A DNA stretch of 64,000 nucleotides from Patiria miniata. Lineage: Eukaryota > Echinodermata > Asteroidea > Valvatida > Asterinidae. Both the position numbers and the translations under genes were made by a program. Each line of letters opens with the position of its first letter. Within the stretch, counting starts at the first letter, position 1. The stretch spans positions 5,513,203 to 5,577,202 of the forward strand of contig NW_024037057.1 of NCBI RefSeq assembly GCF_015706575.1, given 5' to 3'. This document shows positions 44,990 through 59,600 of this stretch, in pieces. Below the pieces are notes generated by a model, which made no database searches, was not told where the DNA came from, and worked only from the letters and a program-made list of their open reading frames with translations.

Positions 44990-47190
44990 CGAATAGCGTT
45001 TCAGGATGCTGGGTTTGGTTCATTCCACACACACACAGGAAATATTCAGCCCAATTGAGTCGACAAATGTCAGGGACCAATAATGATAAATTTTTAATAA
45101 ACCTTGGCAAATCATGCCATGGTTGATACGAAAAGTATTAGCTCATAAGATCCTTTTGGACAAATGAGGGCGCTTTTACGAAGCGAATTCCGGGGGTCAA
45201 AAACAAATGTTTTTTTTCTCCGCGTTTCTGCCGGCAAATACACAGCAAGGAAGAAAGTCATGTCTGTACTTTCCAAGAATGAATAGCGCCCTCAACAATT
45301 TTTTTTTATCTTCTGACGGAAGCACGTCATGTATTGTATAGTATACTTTTATAATAGAAAAAATGAATGTATTTTTACCCGAAAATACCAATGATAGACA
45401 AAATAGTTTGCAACTATTTGTAAAGCAACATTGCACGTATTTCTGCGCAGCAAGAAAGACGACGTACAAAAAAAGAGAATGCATTTGTTACCAGCAGAAA
45501 CGAAAGCAGACAAAACATCCCATTCGGCACAACACAGACGTTAGCACACAAGATACAGTCCAAACCCGGGTCTTCCCTATATTATGATATCTTACCCGAG
45601 GATATTGCAAAATTCGGATATGGGAAATAATAGGGCAGATAGGAGAAATAAGTATTTGCGAGATTGTTCACTTTGATGATAAAAAGCATGGTATTCGGTA
45701 CACAGTCAGAGTATGTCTTAAGAATGATGTTTAGCTACTTGGGCCATCGCAGATTTGTCCATTTAAAAAAGTTACAGGTAGAATAACAAGCTATTTTCAA
45801 CTTAGCTGCCATTGCTTGTTTTTCTACCTATATATTTTTTTCCAAAGGAATAATCTGTGATGGCCCTACAGCCACATATACTTTCTCACGACTACCTCCA
45901 TGCTCGTTCCTTGCTCTACGCTCCGACTATGTGCCAAATTCCATGTTTTTTATAAAAAAAAAATAATGAACAATCTTATACCCATCTGCCGTAGGCCTAC
46001 TATTCCACCGACATCGTAAAATAGTCCAATCCAGGGTATACAATATATCGCTACTTCTTTCCTGCAACGTCTATAGCCCGAGGGTATTGTACCATGCATG
46101 GAGGAAGAAACTGAATTGTCTCCTTAAACAAAATACCTTGCCTATGGTTTAACTGAAGCGCCTTCACACGGGCGCAATCGGGGCAAGACAGCGGCGAATG
46201 GTAGAGAAACCTTGGTGGAAGCAGCGCCACATGATTGACGGGTCAGCGCACCATTGTAAACTAGTCTGCGGCCAACAACTCTCCTGTGTCCCTCCACCGG
46301 CTTATAAACCCAAGCCATTGTCCCAGTTGAGAAGGTCTACCCAAGTCCCTGATAAGCAGGCGATTAGTTCGCGCTGGGTAAACAACCAACAATTACTCGA
46401 CAGGCAGAAGCTGTCACATCGCGCCGGGGCGCCACATGCCAGCCTCTTGATTGGCAGGTGTCAAAGCCCGCGCGTGTTATTCATGGTGACGGGCCCCCTA
46501 CACCTCCCCACCGTCTGGGCTCGAACAGACGAGGGTGGCCACGCAGTGAGGATAAACCCGTTCGCGCGAGTTGTGTGTGGCGCATGTGGTGGGGGCTCGG
46601 TAACAACACGCAGGGGAAAGTGGAGTGCTTAGTCACGTGGTCTGTGTGTGTTTTGCCTTCGCTCTTCCATCTTATTGCTGGGGAGAAACATCTCGATGGT
46701 TTTGCTCAATGGAAACAGACGGCTCCAAGTGCGGCTTCCGATAAGTCAAGCTGTGATAGGAATGGGGCTAAACTGACGCCCCGGCTAAAGCCTGTCTGGG
46801 ACAAGACGTGGAAGGAACACGTAGACGACATGTAGGACATTTCTCCATATCCTGTACATGTGATAGGAATGATAGGAATATCCATCAAATGCATTGGTAA
46901 AGAACTGAGTAGTTCAGCGTTACCCTTCTTCAAGATATACTGAACTGTTTCCTGTTCATGTCGCCTGATCTGCTTCATGTGCCATCACTGCTCCTTGAAT
47001 TTGAACCTCTCAATTCTAGCACGAGTTTGGACCATACGGCTAAGCAACTGAAAACCACGTACTGGAACATTTATTAGTCTGGAGTTGTTAAATGCATTGA
47101 TCGAGGGTGTGCGGACTTCAGTTTAGCATCTTGCGATTCCTCCTCTGTAAGCTACGGGGATTTATTTGGATTCTACTTTCACCAACCATC
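44990..47190 (+). promoter_or_regulatory. Upstream region of the sfrp3/4-like gene
   Basis: No supported gene. From about 46170 the sequence becomes GC-richer and CpG-containing than the surroundings. A TATAAA lies at 46303-46308, about 890 bp before the ATG, which would imply a long 5' UTR or an upstream exon. A 144-residue open frame at 46198-46632 has no recognisable features. The promoter assignment is inference from position and composition only. Confidence 0.3.
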
Positions 47191-47650
47191 ATGGCGAGTG
47201 TGGGTCTTGGCCTGGTCGTTCTGTTGATCGCGCTCGTCGGTCACTGCTCCACAGTGGCGGAGGCTGCGGGCTGCGAAGCCATCCAGCTGCCCATGTGCTC
47301 CGGAATGAAGTACAACATGACCCAGATGCCTAACCTACTGCACCACAGCGCCCAGGAGAACGCCCGCCTGTCCATCGAACAGTTCCAGGACCTGGTCAAT
47401 ACCAACTGCAGCGAGTTGCTGCTGTTCTTCCTGTGCACCATGTACGCGCCAATCTGCACCAAGAGCCTGGAGTTTGAGGTGGAGTCCATCCCGCCTTGCA
47501 AGGGGGTGTGCGTGGAGGCCCGGCAGAGGTGCGAACCCACCATGCTCAAGTACAACGTGACCTGGCCCGAGTACCTGTCATGTCAACATCTTCCCGAGTA
47601 CACGAGGGGCGTGTGTCTGACCCCCGAGGCTATCGTCGACACTATGCCAG
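47191..47650 (+). CDS. sfrp3/4: sfrp3/4 exon 1: signal peptide and Frizzled CRD
   Basis: Contains the whole cysteine-rich domain in one exon, as in vertebrate sFRP genes. The ten cysteines fall in [38 protein letters not shown] and GVC. N-glycosylation motifs NMT, NCS and NVT are present. Donor GT at 47651, phase 1. Confidence 0.93.
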
Positions 47651-50600
47651 GTAAAAAACAGCTTTATTTCATGTACTTAAACCAGAATTATTGGTCATAA
47701 ACTATTCACTAATTCAGGACGTGCACATATACGTCACTGGACATGTGATGTGTTGGAAGCACAACGCATGCTCAGTGCAACGATCAGCAGCGTATCCAGC
47801 TTTTGATGTCAGGGGGCGGGGGGCGGGGGGGGGGGGGCAACTGCAAATCCGCGCCGAAATGTAGACATTTTTTTTCTCCGGACACTTGCCCTCCGTAAAA
47901 TCAAAAAGCGGGGTTGGGGGGGGGGGGGCTGGTACCCATCTTCCAAATCTGGGCGCTCTTCAAAACTGACCATTATTATGCATACTACATATTATATGGA
48001 CATTATCACGGCGCATTGTACTGGTTTTTGAGCGGGTTTTCTTAGGTGGGATTGATGTCAGAAGAACTCTATAAACATTTATTTCAATCATTGCTGACTA
48101 AAAAAATTGTCAAAATTGACAAAAAAATGTCAAAAATAATCCGCCAGGGGGGCAAAGTGCCCCAAAGTGCCCCCGCTGGATACGCCACTGGCAACCATGT
48201 GCGCGCTTGCCGAACAAGATGAAGTTTTCGAACTCCAGACATGCACCTTTTCCTCGGATCAGCTGATTTCCTCTTTTTTTTACTTCCCATGTGTGCCATT
48301 GAAAATAGAAAAACACTGTACAAAGTCTGGGAAAAATTTGAATTTCCTCTTTTTTTTGTGATTTCCCAGTTGCATGCCTGAAACTCAGTCACGTGACTAC
48401 GCGTCCCCTTATCGCTTTACCTTCGCAGTAGCCCCCTAGCCCGTTCACCCTAATGAATATTTATCATGATAATATGTACCAAATCCCCTGGAAAATTAAT
48501 TATTCTGACCATGAAGAAAGATTTATTTTATTGATACCACGTGCATCTGTATACAGACATGACAGAACACGTGCACATGCAATATTTAAGCTATGAGTTC
48601 CCCATTTTTGTACGAAATCCATCAACACATTTTTTTTCTTCAAATGGTTGTGTCATCTGTTTCGGTCACACATTTACAAGTGCGCCCTTTCTGAGTGTGT
48701 CTTTCTGGAGACGGAATGTTGGCCAATTGTAATTTGCATTTGTGATAATTTCGTCATTGATTGACGACGGCTCTTTTATCTATAGGGGAGTATCGTTCTA
48801 GTCGGTTGACCGAATGTCGAGTACCCCAACTTCTCGTGGCCACATTCTCGTGTAGCTGCAAAGCATTTTATTTCAGTTGAGCACAGAACAAAAGTCATCG
48901 GTTCGTCATTAGACTGCCACTTAAAAAAAATACAAGTGCCACACTAGTTTTGGATCATTTTGCTTTAGCTTAGATTTTGCTTAGATTTTCCGGGTATCTG
49001 CGCCATGGAAATCTGGCGAACAACGAGAATATTGCGATATTGAATTATGTACACGCAGTTTTGAACATACACTCTGTCTGGGCTGTGAAAGTCTGAAACT
49101 TTGGTCACAAAACTCAAGTTCTGAGTTTGTAATATGAAATACATGTATTGGTCAATATAAAATGGGAGACAGCTTTCTTATTTAGTATAAATTACAACCC
49201 TTATGATCTAGCTCATTGAAATCTTGAGGGCCGGGGGAGTCTTGTTAATTTTCGACAAGTTTTGCAGCATGAGAATCCCATCTTTTTTTTAAAGCAAACT
49301 TCGCTCTTTGCACGCTTCCGCCATATGCAGAGCCTCGATCTGGCCACTTTACAAAATAAATATAGCCGGTTGAGTGATTCCCGTGTCGGGCCGGGGTTGG
49401 GCGATTCCCGTGTACGTGTATACACGGGAATCACAATGAACCAGCTATTTTTATTTTGTAAAGTTGCCCGATCGAGCATGCAGAGATGCTTATGGCGGAG
49501 CGTGCAAAGAGCAAATACACAAGCCATATTGACCTTTTTTAAAATATTCCTTTGTAGGAGAGGTATAAAGGTATCTTTTGCATTGTTTTGTTAGGTAACA
49601 GTCCTTAATTAGACCATGGAGCTATAGTTTGATTTCAAACCCCCCCCCCTTTTTGTTTTGTTTTTGTTGGGGGGGGGGGGCGAGTGGGCGGGGGGGGGGG
49701 GCTAGCCGCGCACAATAATGATGTTCCTGTGCAACCTTGGGATCCCATCAAATTCAAATCTTCTGAAAAAAGGATGAGAAATGACCCTTTCCAGTAAAGC
49801 ACAGACCCCTACCGTACCTACCCAAGCGAAGTGTAACCGATTGGACAGGTCGGCCTTGCAAAATCGGGTCCCGCTCCTCGCCCTAAATCACAGGGCCTGC
49901 CACAGACTGCTGTCCTGTCTCGCTTTATTCAAATCAATCACTGTCTTTTTTTTTTGGCAAGCACTGAGGGGAGGCCTAATCCTTAAGGATTGGACGTCTG
50001 ATGAGCCACAAATCACCATAATGAGGATGTTGGCCTCCAGGCCAGGCGGGGACCCTAACGCGCATAAGCCCTTTTCACACTAGAGCCTCTCAACCCGGGT
50101 TGAACTCACCCCGGGGCGAACCCAGTGCCGCCCCGGGTTGAGTTTTTGATTTTACAACCCCGCATTCAACCCTGCATCGTTTCACACTTGTTTCATGCAA
50201 ATCAAGCGTATCATGCTCCGTTACTACTGTTTTGAACCCTGGCACGAATTTCAATACCCGGGTTGAAAATCTCAACCCTTGTCTGGAGCAGTGTTGAGTT
50301 CAACCCGGGTTGAAATCAATTCTCGGGGTTGACGCAGGGTCGACGCAGGGTTGAAATTCTTCAAGTGTGAAACGATGCATGTTTTCGACCCTGCGTCAAC
50401 CCCGAGATTTGTCTAGTGTGAAAAGGGCTATTGAAATAACCAAAATGGTGTGGCGGGCCAAACACCTTTGTCCAAATGAATACACACAGAGAAAAATTGA
50501 ATCTTGCCAAGTCCTGGAACGATCTTCTCTTTTTCATGAAATATTTTCCTTATCTTTGAAGCTTCTCTTCAAAACGCTCTTTGTCCAATTATTTTTTTTA

Positions 50601-53600
50601 ATTTTCCGAGAAAAAATGGGTCCAACCACTATTCTACAATCTCGTCATTTGATGAAAGTATTTGACAATTGACATCAATATTTAAGTTCAGGTACAAAAT
50701 AACTGAGAGTCAAAACCCGCCTGAGACTTTTTCGCGACCTTTTCCAGATTAAAGTTTCCTGCCAAAAAATGAATCAATCCCACTTTTAAGTATATAAATC
50801 CAAGCTCTGAGAATATTTCCTCATTCGCTTACTGCTATCGTTTTTTTTCTATGACCCGTAGGTTCGAATGCTACGTCCATTGACTTTCAGGTTTTAATCA
50901 CAAGGTCAAGTAGCTTTAATGGAGATGTCCTTGACTTTCATCACAGCGACCCTAGCCTTTAGTCAAGGCGCGCGTGTCTACCCGGACGCGCGGAACCCGC
51001 TCCCCCCCCCCCCCTTCGATTTTGTCTGCGATAGCCCATATACGTCGTGTACACAGAGCAGAATTACTATTCGTACATAGGAATAATTAATTAGCCATCA
51101 CTCCAAAACCCTTTGATCTATAGTCATGACATTTTTTGGGTATATTGCTCTATGCATGTACCAAGTTTTAAAATTGTTCGTCACTCGATGGCCGAGATCT
51201 CCGCCCACCCCCCCCCCCCCCCCCCACCCCCGGCTGAGAGATGGTAAAAAATAACCCGGCCCTTTTAGGGTTAAAGTAGGGAAGAAATCGTTCGAAAACG
51301 TTCCCAAATCTATGTATTTCTCTATCTTGGCCTACTGTTTGCAATTTCAACGAAAAGTACTGAACGTATCAAAACGATTTTTTGCTCATAGTTGGATCAT
51401 TATAAGGGAAACAAACCCTGAAAGTTGCGTTGGGCGAAATCAATTTTCAAAGATTTCGCCCGCAAACATGAACATGTCTGTGTGCATGTTGTTTCATTTA
51501 AAATAAAGCATTACGTAACCTTTAGAAATCGGCCTTCGCAACCACACGGCTGAGGTTGACATAAAAGTTCCCCCCGTAACAAAAGTCGGGCATGCGTTTA
51601 CGCGCGTATGACGCGCGCAGCTGGAATATGGCATTGGAGAGGTGCATTGTGTTGCTGCCCAGGTGCGCAGTGGGTGGAGCCTATTATGGATCGGTCCGTT
51701 GATGGGGGTGTGGTAGGATCAAGAACCGGCACGGTGTCTGAGTGACGATACACATCTCCTCACCTGTTTTGAGCACCAATAGGGAATGTCTCCTCTTTTT
51801 TCCCCCACCAAGTCACATACCTTGGTTTTGCACCTGTGTCCTGGAAATAATCCAATAACGAAAAAAATAGACAAACAAAATAATTAAGATAAACAAAACC
51901 ATAATTCATATTAATATAGAAGAATGAAGGCATACCTTCGCAGAAAACAGCACTCAGAAAATCCAGCGCAAACACGGGCGGAAGAAATGGTTGACCTACA
52001 TTTTTGTAAATCAAAAACAAACAAGATTTTACTGAACAGGTTGTAAACAGGCGTGCATATTAGGAAAGGCATTCTAGTTCAGGAATTCTATATTTTTTTC
52101 TGATAGCTCTGCGGCCAACCCCTCACAAGTTCAGTGAACCTGTTCCTCATTTGAGAACTATTTTCCCACAATATCAGTCCATTTGAATTGAGTTCACTTT
52201 TGAAAATAAAATCTGAGCAGTACTCAAAGTGACTACTTGACGACATGGAACACTTGAACAAAAATAATTTGATGCCTAGAGAAAATGCCAGGCATTTTCA
52301 ATGAATGAGGGCGATGTAACAGTTCAATTCTAGGATAGTACCCATAATTATTGATGCAAATATCGGATGTAGTAAGGTTTAAAAGGAAGATACAACATCT
52401 GCAAACATCAAAAAACGAAATGATCAAATTATCACGAAATACCTTACTGGATTGTTATAGGAATGACCGTCTAAAGCATCCTGTAAAACTGTGGCTTCTG
52501 GTGTGCTGACATTTTCAAGAAAAAATGTATTTTTCCAACGCTGGTCGGCCGACCAGCGTTGGAAAAAAACTGGGTTTTTTTCCAAAACTGCTCCTAATTT
52601 TTCATATTTAGTTATTCCGCATTTTCTTTCCAATTGATTACACAGCTGTGAAGGGGTACAAGCCTGCTAGAGTGATTCTTTGACCTTACAATTCCCAAAA
52701 GTCTTTACATTTCTCCGTTTCATCGTAAGTTGGGTCACAAGAACATGATCGGTTTTCTTGGTTTGTCCAGCGTCTACAAGCCCAAAACGTGAAACAAGTC
52801 AGTTTAACAATATTTGCTATATACATATTAATCCTCCAAATCCATTTATTTCTGGAAATTGCAGCAAAAGCAAGATGCTGTACGTTCCCTTTAATTCATT
52901 GATAACGATTTCAATCTTTAAATTGGGTTAGTATAGTGCCGGGTAAGCGTAGTGCCACATGCAATCGCGACCGTCAGAGTTTAGCTTTTTAGCAGGACCG
53001 GCACACTAATCAGGTTTCGGCCCCAATTTGTGACAAATTGTACCCGCCCTCCGGGACCTTTAGTAATGAGGGGGCCCTGTAGGTATTATCACGATGAAGT
53101 GGTTCAATCCATCACCCTCAAGTCAAATGGACACCCCTCAAAACTCTCCCCAGGTGGCATTGTAAACATCCGCAGAAGCCAAAAATATACGCGCTGGTAT
53201 TTTATCCGGAGAACAGGGAACTGGCTGCATATCGCAAGGTTGGATTCAATGTGGTAAAATACTGAATAGTTTTTGAGTCACGTGACCGTCGGATCGTGCA
53301 GTGACGGGAAGGCATGGACCTCCACTGGAATTCTGGAGCTAGACTGGTTGTCTGCACTAATATGTCTACATGTGTGGTTTAAAGTAAAAAAAAATCACTG
53401 TTTACGAAATCTGTTCTATGAGTCATGTTCCAAAAATCATGCTTTCAGGCGACCAAATTTGTTTTTAAAGCCTACAAAAATGATCAAGTACAGAGAGAAA
53501 CCGCAAGTCTCGGTAGCTTTTTTTTCCCCGGGGAAAGGAAGTGTGGTATGGTTCTACACACATTTTGAAGGGGGAAAAAAAGGCAGTCGACAATGTCATA

Positions 53601-56600
53601 CCGCAAGGCAATAAGGTCGCCTGTTGCGGTGTCATTAACTACTTACTTTCACGACACCGCAGACTATATTTGCTCCTTGGAGTCGCATTTTTTTTCTTCC
53701 GCAACATTGAGAACAATTTCTCTGCTTGGCACAGGATTTTCTCACGCCCCCAAAAACCGAGCTTTGTAACGTGCATTGAAACCCTTAGAGTAAGCCCTGA
53801 GTATAACCCCTCCTCAAAAAGAGGATATTTCAGTGCAAAAAAAGACCCCGAACCTCAATTTCCGCATACCGAATGATTTAAAACTAATACTGTATAAATT
53901 CTCAAACTTGATCGATGGGCCAGATTTTTAAGAACATTATTTGGGTTTCTACCAAAAATGGCAGCGTCTCAAAAAAATGACTTCATTCCACTTGAAGTAT
54001 AGTTTGGGATATCGACCCATACCAAATCTTTTACGCAAGATGTGTTTTGTCTTGGCAGTGTTCTTGGCAATGATCATAATTATGCCTAAAGCGAGTGCCT
54101 TTTACAAACTTGGTTTAACTCGAGTGGTCGAGTGGTAGACGTCTTTACTAGAAATAAGCAGGAGGTCGTGGGTTCCATGAGTTCCACCCGAGTGATTTTT
54201 CCCCAACTTTCACTAGGGAGGTAACACACTCAGTAATTAGTACATACAGTATTTATATATACGGCGGTGAAGGGCAAAACCTAATAATGAAAATGTTTCT
54301 GCTTCTGAAATTAAGCAAGAATGCAATGTATTTCTTTTAGAATACTTACTCTTGCCTTACTCCGTCAGAATGTGTACGCGTATTTTGACCTGCATCTTAT
54401 TTTCTGCTGGTCTTTGTCCAAAATTGGATTTGGAGTTTATTCCCCTTACACAACCGGTCCGCGACATGCGAGGTCGCTATCAACATGAGATGAAACAATC
54501 TTGGCAATATTGGCAGCGCTACCCTGAGCATACCTTACTCGCGCTGTATTCAAGCCAATTCATGCCTGTGAGGTATACTCTGAATTTCCTGGGTAGCGCT
54601 GCCAATATTCCCAAGACTGGATTGTGCTCATCTGTTGTTGATAGACCTCCCCCGCCGCAGCAACTTAAACCGCGTTTGTCACGAAACTGGCTGCAAAATA
54701 GGAGAATAAAACATTCAAATGGAGTCCTGGGCCAAGGTTGAGTTTTTGCCGGCGCACCTACACGTCCATATTCTGATCTATAGTTGCCAAGAACCACAGA
54801 ATCGACCTGGCCCGCAGCCATACTGTCATTAGTTATAACCATTGGAAGAACCCCATACTGTCATTAGTTATAACCATTGGAAGAACCCTCCTAAAAAAAA
54901 AGAGTTGTGATTGTGAAACTTCCCGCCTGTTTCCAAGGCGATGCGCATGTGTAGAAAGATTGCCATCAACTCAGCTCCGTTAACCCGTTGCATTGGGTTA
55001 ACAGCTCGTGACACGAAGGTTAGTAATCAGACAGTCTGACGCGCCGTGATTCCTCCCCTCCCCTCCCCACAATCGACGGGGGGGGGGGGGGGGGGGTTGT
55101 GCATTCTCAGAAACCGCGGACTGCTATCCAAGTGCCTCATCTATCTTGCTCTGTGACACTTTAAGAAGGTCGGAGGACATGGCCTGTCTGTGTGGCTGCC
55201 TCCAAAGACTGTCACAAGTTCACACTTAAATGTGCATTTATCCCAAAAGTAAACTACCAAATCATTGTCAAGGAGCTTGCTTGGACTATCGGACTGATAC
55301 AAAACACATGGAAATGATTCCGTCTGGCTTGCTGTCGTTGAGAAGAAAGCAAGAAATGTTAGTGGATTTCCAACAATCAGTAAATTGATTGACTTTTAGA
55401 AATATAGAGTGCTCACGGTTATTGACGAAATTCCGCACTGTGATGCGAAGGTTCTGCATGGTTATTTGAAACAACGAGCTGTGATAAAGGCATGTTTTGA
55501 AATAGTTGATCCTCATTTTACTTTTTTTCTTTGACCTTTCTTCAACTTGTGATTGACCTATGAAGGACTTCTAATTTTCATCGGGCAATTATTAATCAAG
55601 CGTAGCCAGATATATTTTGTACAGACCGACAAGGGATCTAGGACCCCCCCCCCCCACTGATTTATATTTTAACGGTCCACCTCCCCATTCCATGTGAGGC
55701 ATGTGACCTCCCCTTCGGGGCCCCGCCCCCTCGAGGCCCCACCCCCGGGTTTCACCCTTTCGATAATTTAGAGGAAGAACAACTAAAAGTAAAACTAGAC
55801 TTCATGACAAGTTGTATTTTCTCCGTTCAGTCGAACTCCATCGGCGCGGCTGGTGTAAGACTATAGGTAATCGGTCGGGTTGCGACATATCAGTAGTCAG
55901 CATCGTTCGGTCTGGGAACCAGACTTCGCGCATTGCGGCGATATTTTGCGTGCGTGGAGCCAGTAACCGGTTACCGTACGCAAACAAATAACCGACTTGG
56001 CACCAAGTCTAAACTAAAACAGGTTATTGTTTTGTCTACACCAAGTGAAACCTTTACTATATGAGGACCTCCCAAAGTGCAACTGCAGTTTGGATCTCAG
56101 CCAACGCACACATTCCGTAACTTCTGGATAGGCACCTTGAACGAAAAGCACAGCCCGAATGTTCTTGTTATTTCCTTGAATGTGTCGGTAACCACCCAGT
56201 GTAACACCAATAACGTAACATTAAAGGAAACATGCCGTGGACATTCAGTTCATCTTGTTTTCATGCACATTACTATGTGTTGCAGCAATACATACAAGAT
56301 CTTAATACTTGTTTCCATTGGAAGTGACAAGAAAGTGGTAGTTGTTCAATTGTTAGCAAATCCTTTCATCATAGGCGCTATTTTGCTTTTGTCACACAAG
56401 GTACTCCTTGTCAAAAGTGCGTAATTTTATGAACAGTACAAAAATTAGTCCTTCAAAATTACCCGCAAAAGAAGTTTTGAAGAAATATTGACCACTACTA
56501 TTGCCCAAACAAACTGTTCAAAATGATAATCAAGTAAAAAGTGGAACTAAACTCCAAGAAAATGAAGGCAAATTTGATATTAAGTTGTGCACAAAGCTAT

Positions 56601-59600
56601 GAGGACACTACTGTTCTGCCTTGAATGACATCACGCTTTGGCTCGTGAATATGGAAATTTTCATTAGCATAAAAAGTAAAATTTTGAAATTTCTCCCTTT
56701 TACTGCTACAAAGGAGGTGGAAAGACACAGTTACATGGCAAAAAAGCTGTTTTAAATGTATTTAAGTTATAAAATCCTATTATATGTTCCCTTTAACTTG
56801 TGTTAGATCCCCAATCATGCATTGGTTTGCTGTTGCTGATGTTTCTTGTTAAGCATTGCTTGTTTCTTTCAACTCCCTCAAGTCAAAGTTATATTATTAA
56901 TATTATCATTAAAAATTGAATTATTTTTTTTAACTTCCAGACGAAGACGAAGACAACGGAAGTGACGTCATCACTGAGCCTGCCATCATTCAACCGCCCA
57001 AGCCAAAGAGGAAAGGTGAGGCGGCCAGTCGAGTGTTATCTCCGTCTATAGAGGGCGATCTTTCTACAGAGGGCGCTCTAGAGCGCTCTCACTACGTATG
57101 GAGGGCGCTCTTTCTACTGAGGGCGCCTTTTTCTGAGAGGGCGCTCTTTTGTGGCGTTTTTATATGTAACTTTTAGTCCTGTACTGATACACTGTGGTTA
57201 GGTGGAAAGTAACTGGCAATAATTCGAAATTGTAATTGAATCTTTATAAAAAAAAATATTCAAAGTTGTACCCAAAACTTAACCATTATTGTTATCCAAA
57301 AATGTATCATGTAGCGCCGTCTCACGTTCTGAAATTTCTGGAGAGGTAAGGTGGGCAAGAAGTGTCAATAGTCAACAACTAAGTCCGTGTTTTTATTAAC
57401 AGATTTGTTTTTCTTTGGCTTGTCTAGGAAGCTGTAAGCGATGTGATAGTATCAGGATAAACCAGGGCGCCTTCATGGAGAAAGCCTACGAGTATGGTAC
57501 GTCAAAAAGCTTTTGCCGTGGAAAAAAAACTTTTGCCGTGGGCAAAGTGTTCTTTCAGCAAAACGAAAAAAAATCACAAAGGGATGTGTGAGAAAATTAA
57601 AATTCCGTAACTTGAAAATTACATGGTTGATTTGAATGATTCTTGTACTAAATGAAAGCTCATGAATTGGGCTTTCATATCCAAGACTTTTAAAGTGTTA
57701 CATGCAGAACTTCACTAAAATAATGGTCCCGACATTTGGGTTTTTGACTCGCCCTGTAAAGCATCTCTTGCAAGCTGGACAATAGTTGAAAAAGCGGCTT
57801 GTGGAAGCGTACTCCTCGACGCCATGATGACGAGGTTGTTTACTTGTTATATCCACTAAGATGCGTTCCTTGTTATTCATTTCAGTTGTTCGTGCCACCG
57901 TGACGTCATTTGTTACCGTGGGCGAGAACCTGATGTATACCACAATCATCGTACGGGACGTGCTCAAGTTCACCGATATCAACATCCCTATTGGTGAGGT
58001 AAGGATGCATTAGATTCGATGGTACCCGGTGTTCTCTACGTAGACTGCGGGCACAAAGTTTTGTACATTTATTTTTACGGAATAAGGAACCAGCCTAGAT
58101 GACAATGATGATTGATGTCACGTTTTGGCATTTCGCCTCTTGCGTTTAAAATGGTCTCTTGGGGGCGCTGTAAAAATCGGGCTGCACATGCGCGCTGTGT
58201 TTGGCGGTTCTGGAAAGAGAATGGAATCATATGCTTTTGATTTGATTTTGGTTACAGGTGGATAATTAGGTCTATTATACTATTTGATCTGGAACTCTCC
58301 ACAAACATTTGTCCTGATGACAGCATTTAGCTGGGCCTGCTTCGCTGAGGCCACTTCACAATGCATTTGGGTTTAGAGGAATTGGGAAAAGGTTTTTATA
58401 AACTGTGAGGCTGCATCCAAATTAGCTGTCTAGAGCTAGGTCTAGGTCTGCGCCCATCGAAAATGCTCGGGGACGCGCTGACAATAGTCGTAGCCGTAGC
58501 TCTGGAAACCCGTTTCGGACACGGCCTAATACATTGTAATGGACCTTCACAATAGCGCCCTCTGTTGCTATCAGTAAAATTCAGTTCGTCATCTTTTATT
58601 TTTGCTAGGTACACCTGGTAACGGAGGGCCCGTGCGTCTGCCCAAAAGTGTCCGCGGGAGTCGACTACGTCATCATGTGTTACCAAGACCTGGAGAACGG
58701 CCGCCTGCGGCTGACGGAGGAATGCGTGGCACAGGAATGGGAGGAGGACAACTGGCCCAGACTCGTCAAGGTGGGGCGCCCTAGCAAGCTGAAGCACTGA
58801 ACTCCATATACAAAAAAAATATCTTTAACAGGATAACTCGTTGGCCAATCCGAGTTGTACAAAAAAAAGTGAAGCTACGCACTGGTTCCCGATTCCTCCA
58901 TTCGCATGTGGGGAGGGAACCAGTCCAAACTACTCCCATTGTTCAAAATAACCATAATAGAGTATATAGAAATGTATACGAAACTATTTTAAACTCCCAG
59001 TCTGGTGGAGAGAGGCTGGTGAAAATGAAGTGGCTTGAGGACATAGCACAATTAACTGTTTGCTCGTACCCCCGCCCCGCAAACCGGGCGCTGGGAAGGG
59101 CTGATGAGCTTCACAGAATCTTGTGAAGGAAGTGGGAATGACATTTCTGGGTAACTTATCATGACCTATAAAAAAGACATACAGCTGTAGCTGTTTAAGA
59201 CACGGTTAGCTAATGCGCGCACATGCTATCCGAAAACTTTCTTACAGAAATGCACACAATCCATATCGGATGTGATTTCTTTTTCATTGTGGAACACATG
59301 GACATTTTCGAGCGTCGCATAATATACAATTTGACTCTTCGTTAATTCGAAACGGAGCCTGATCAAGTGACGGGAATTGAACATTTATAACACAGATACG
59401 TTTTACAGGTTTTCCTTCATTATTACGCTTTTGAACGAAAAAAAAATCGTGTATGAATGGGAATAAAAGAGTATTGACTCGGTCTTAACGGCCGTTTAAA
59501 ACTGTACGGGGTCGTGGCCGTGATGACTTACAGGTCACAGGTCACGCACAATCTATCCAATAAGAGATGAAATTCATCAGCGGTTCCCAGCGTCTTTTTT

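Larger units (their letters stand above)
47651..56940 (+). other. sfrp3/4 intron 1 (9.3 kb)
   Basis: Starts GTAAAA and ends TTTTAACTTCCAG. Apart from the repeats listed separately it holds many poly-C/poly-G runs (for example about 49640-49700, 51001-51012, 51209-51225, 55078-55096 and 55647). I found no coding region. Long first introns of developmental genes often carry enhancers, but nothing here identifies one. Confidence 0.75.

Noticed and set aside
46198..46632. 144-residue open frame upstream of sfrp3/4
   Set aside because: No recognisable domain, no splice partner, and a GC-rich composition that favours chance open frames.
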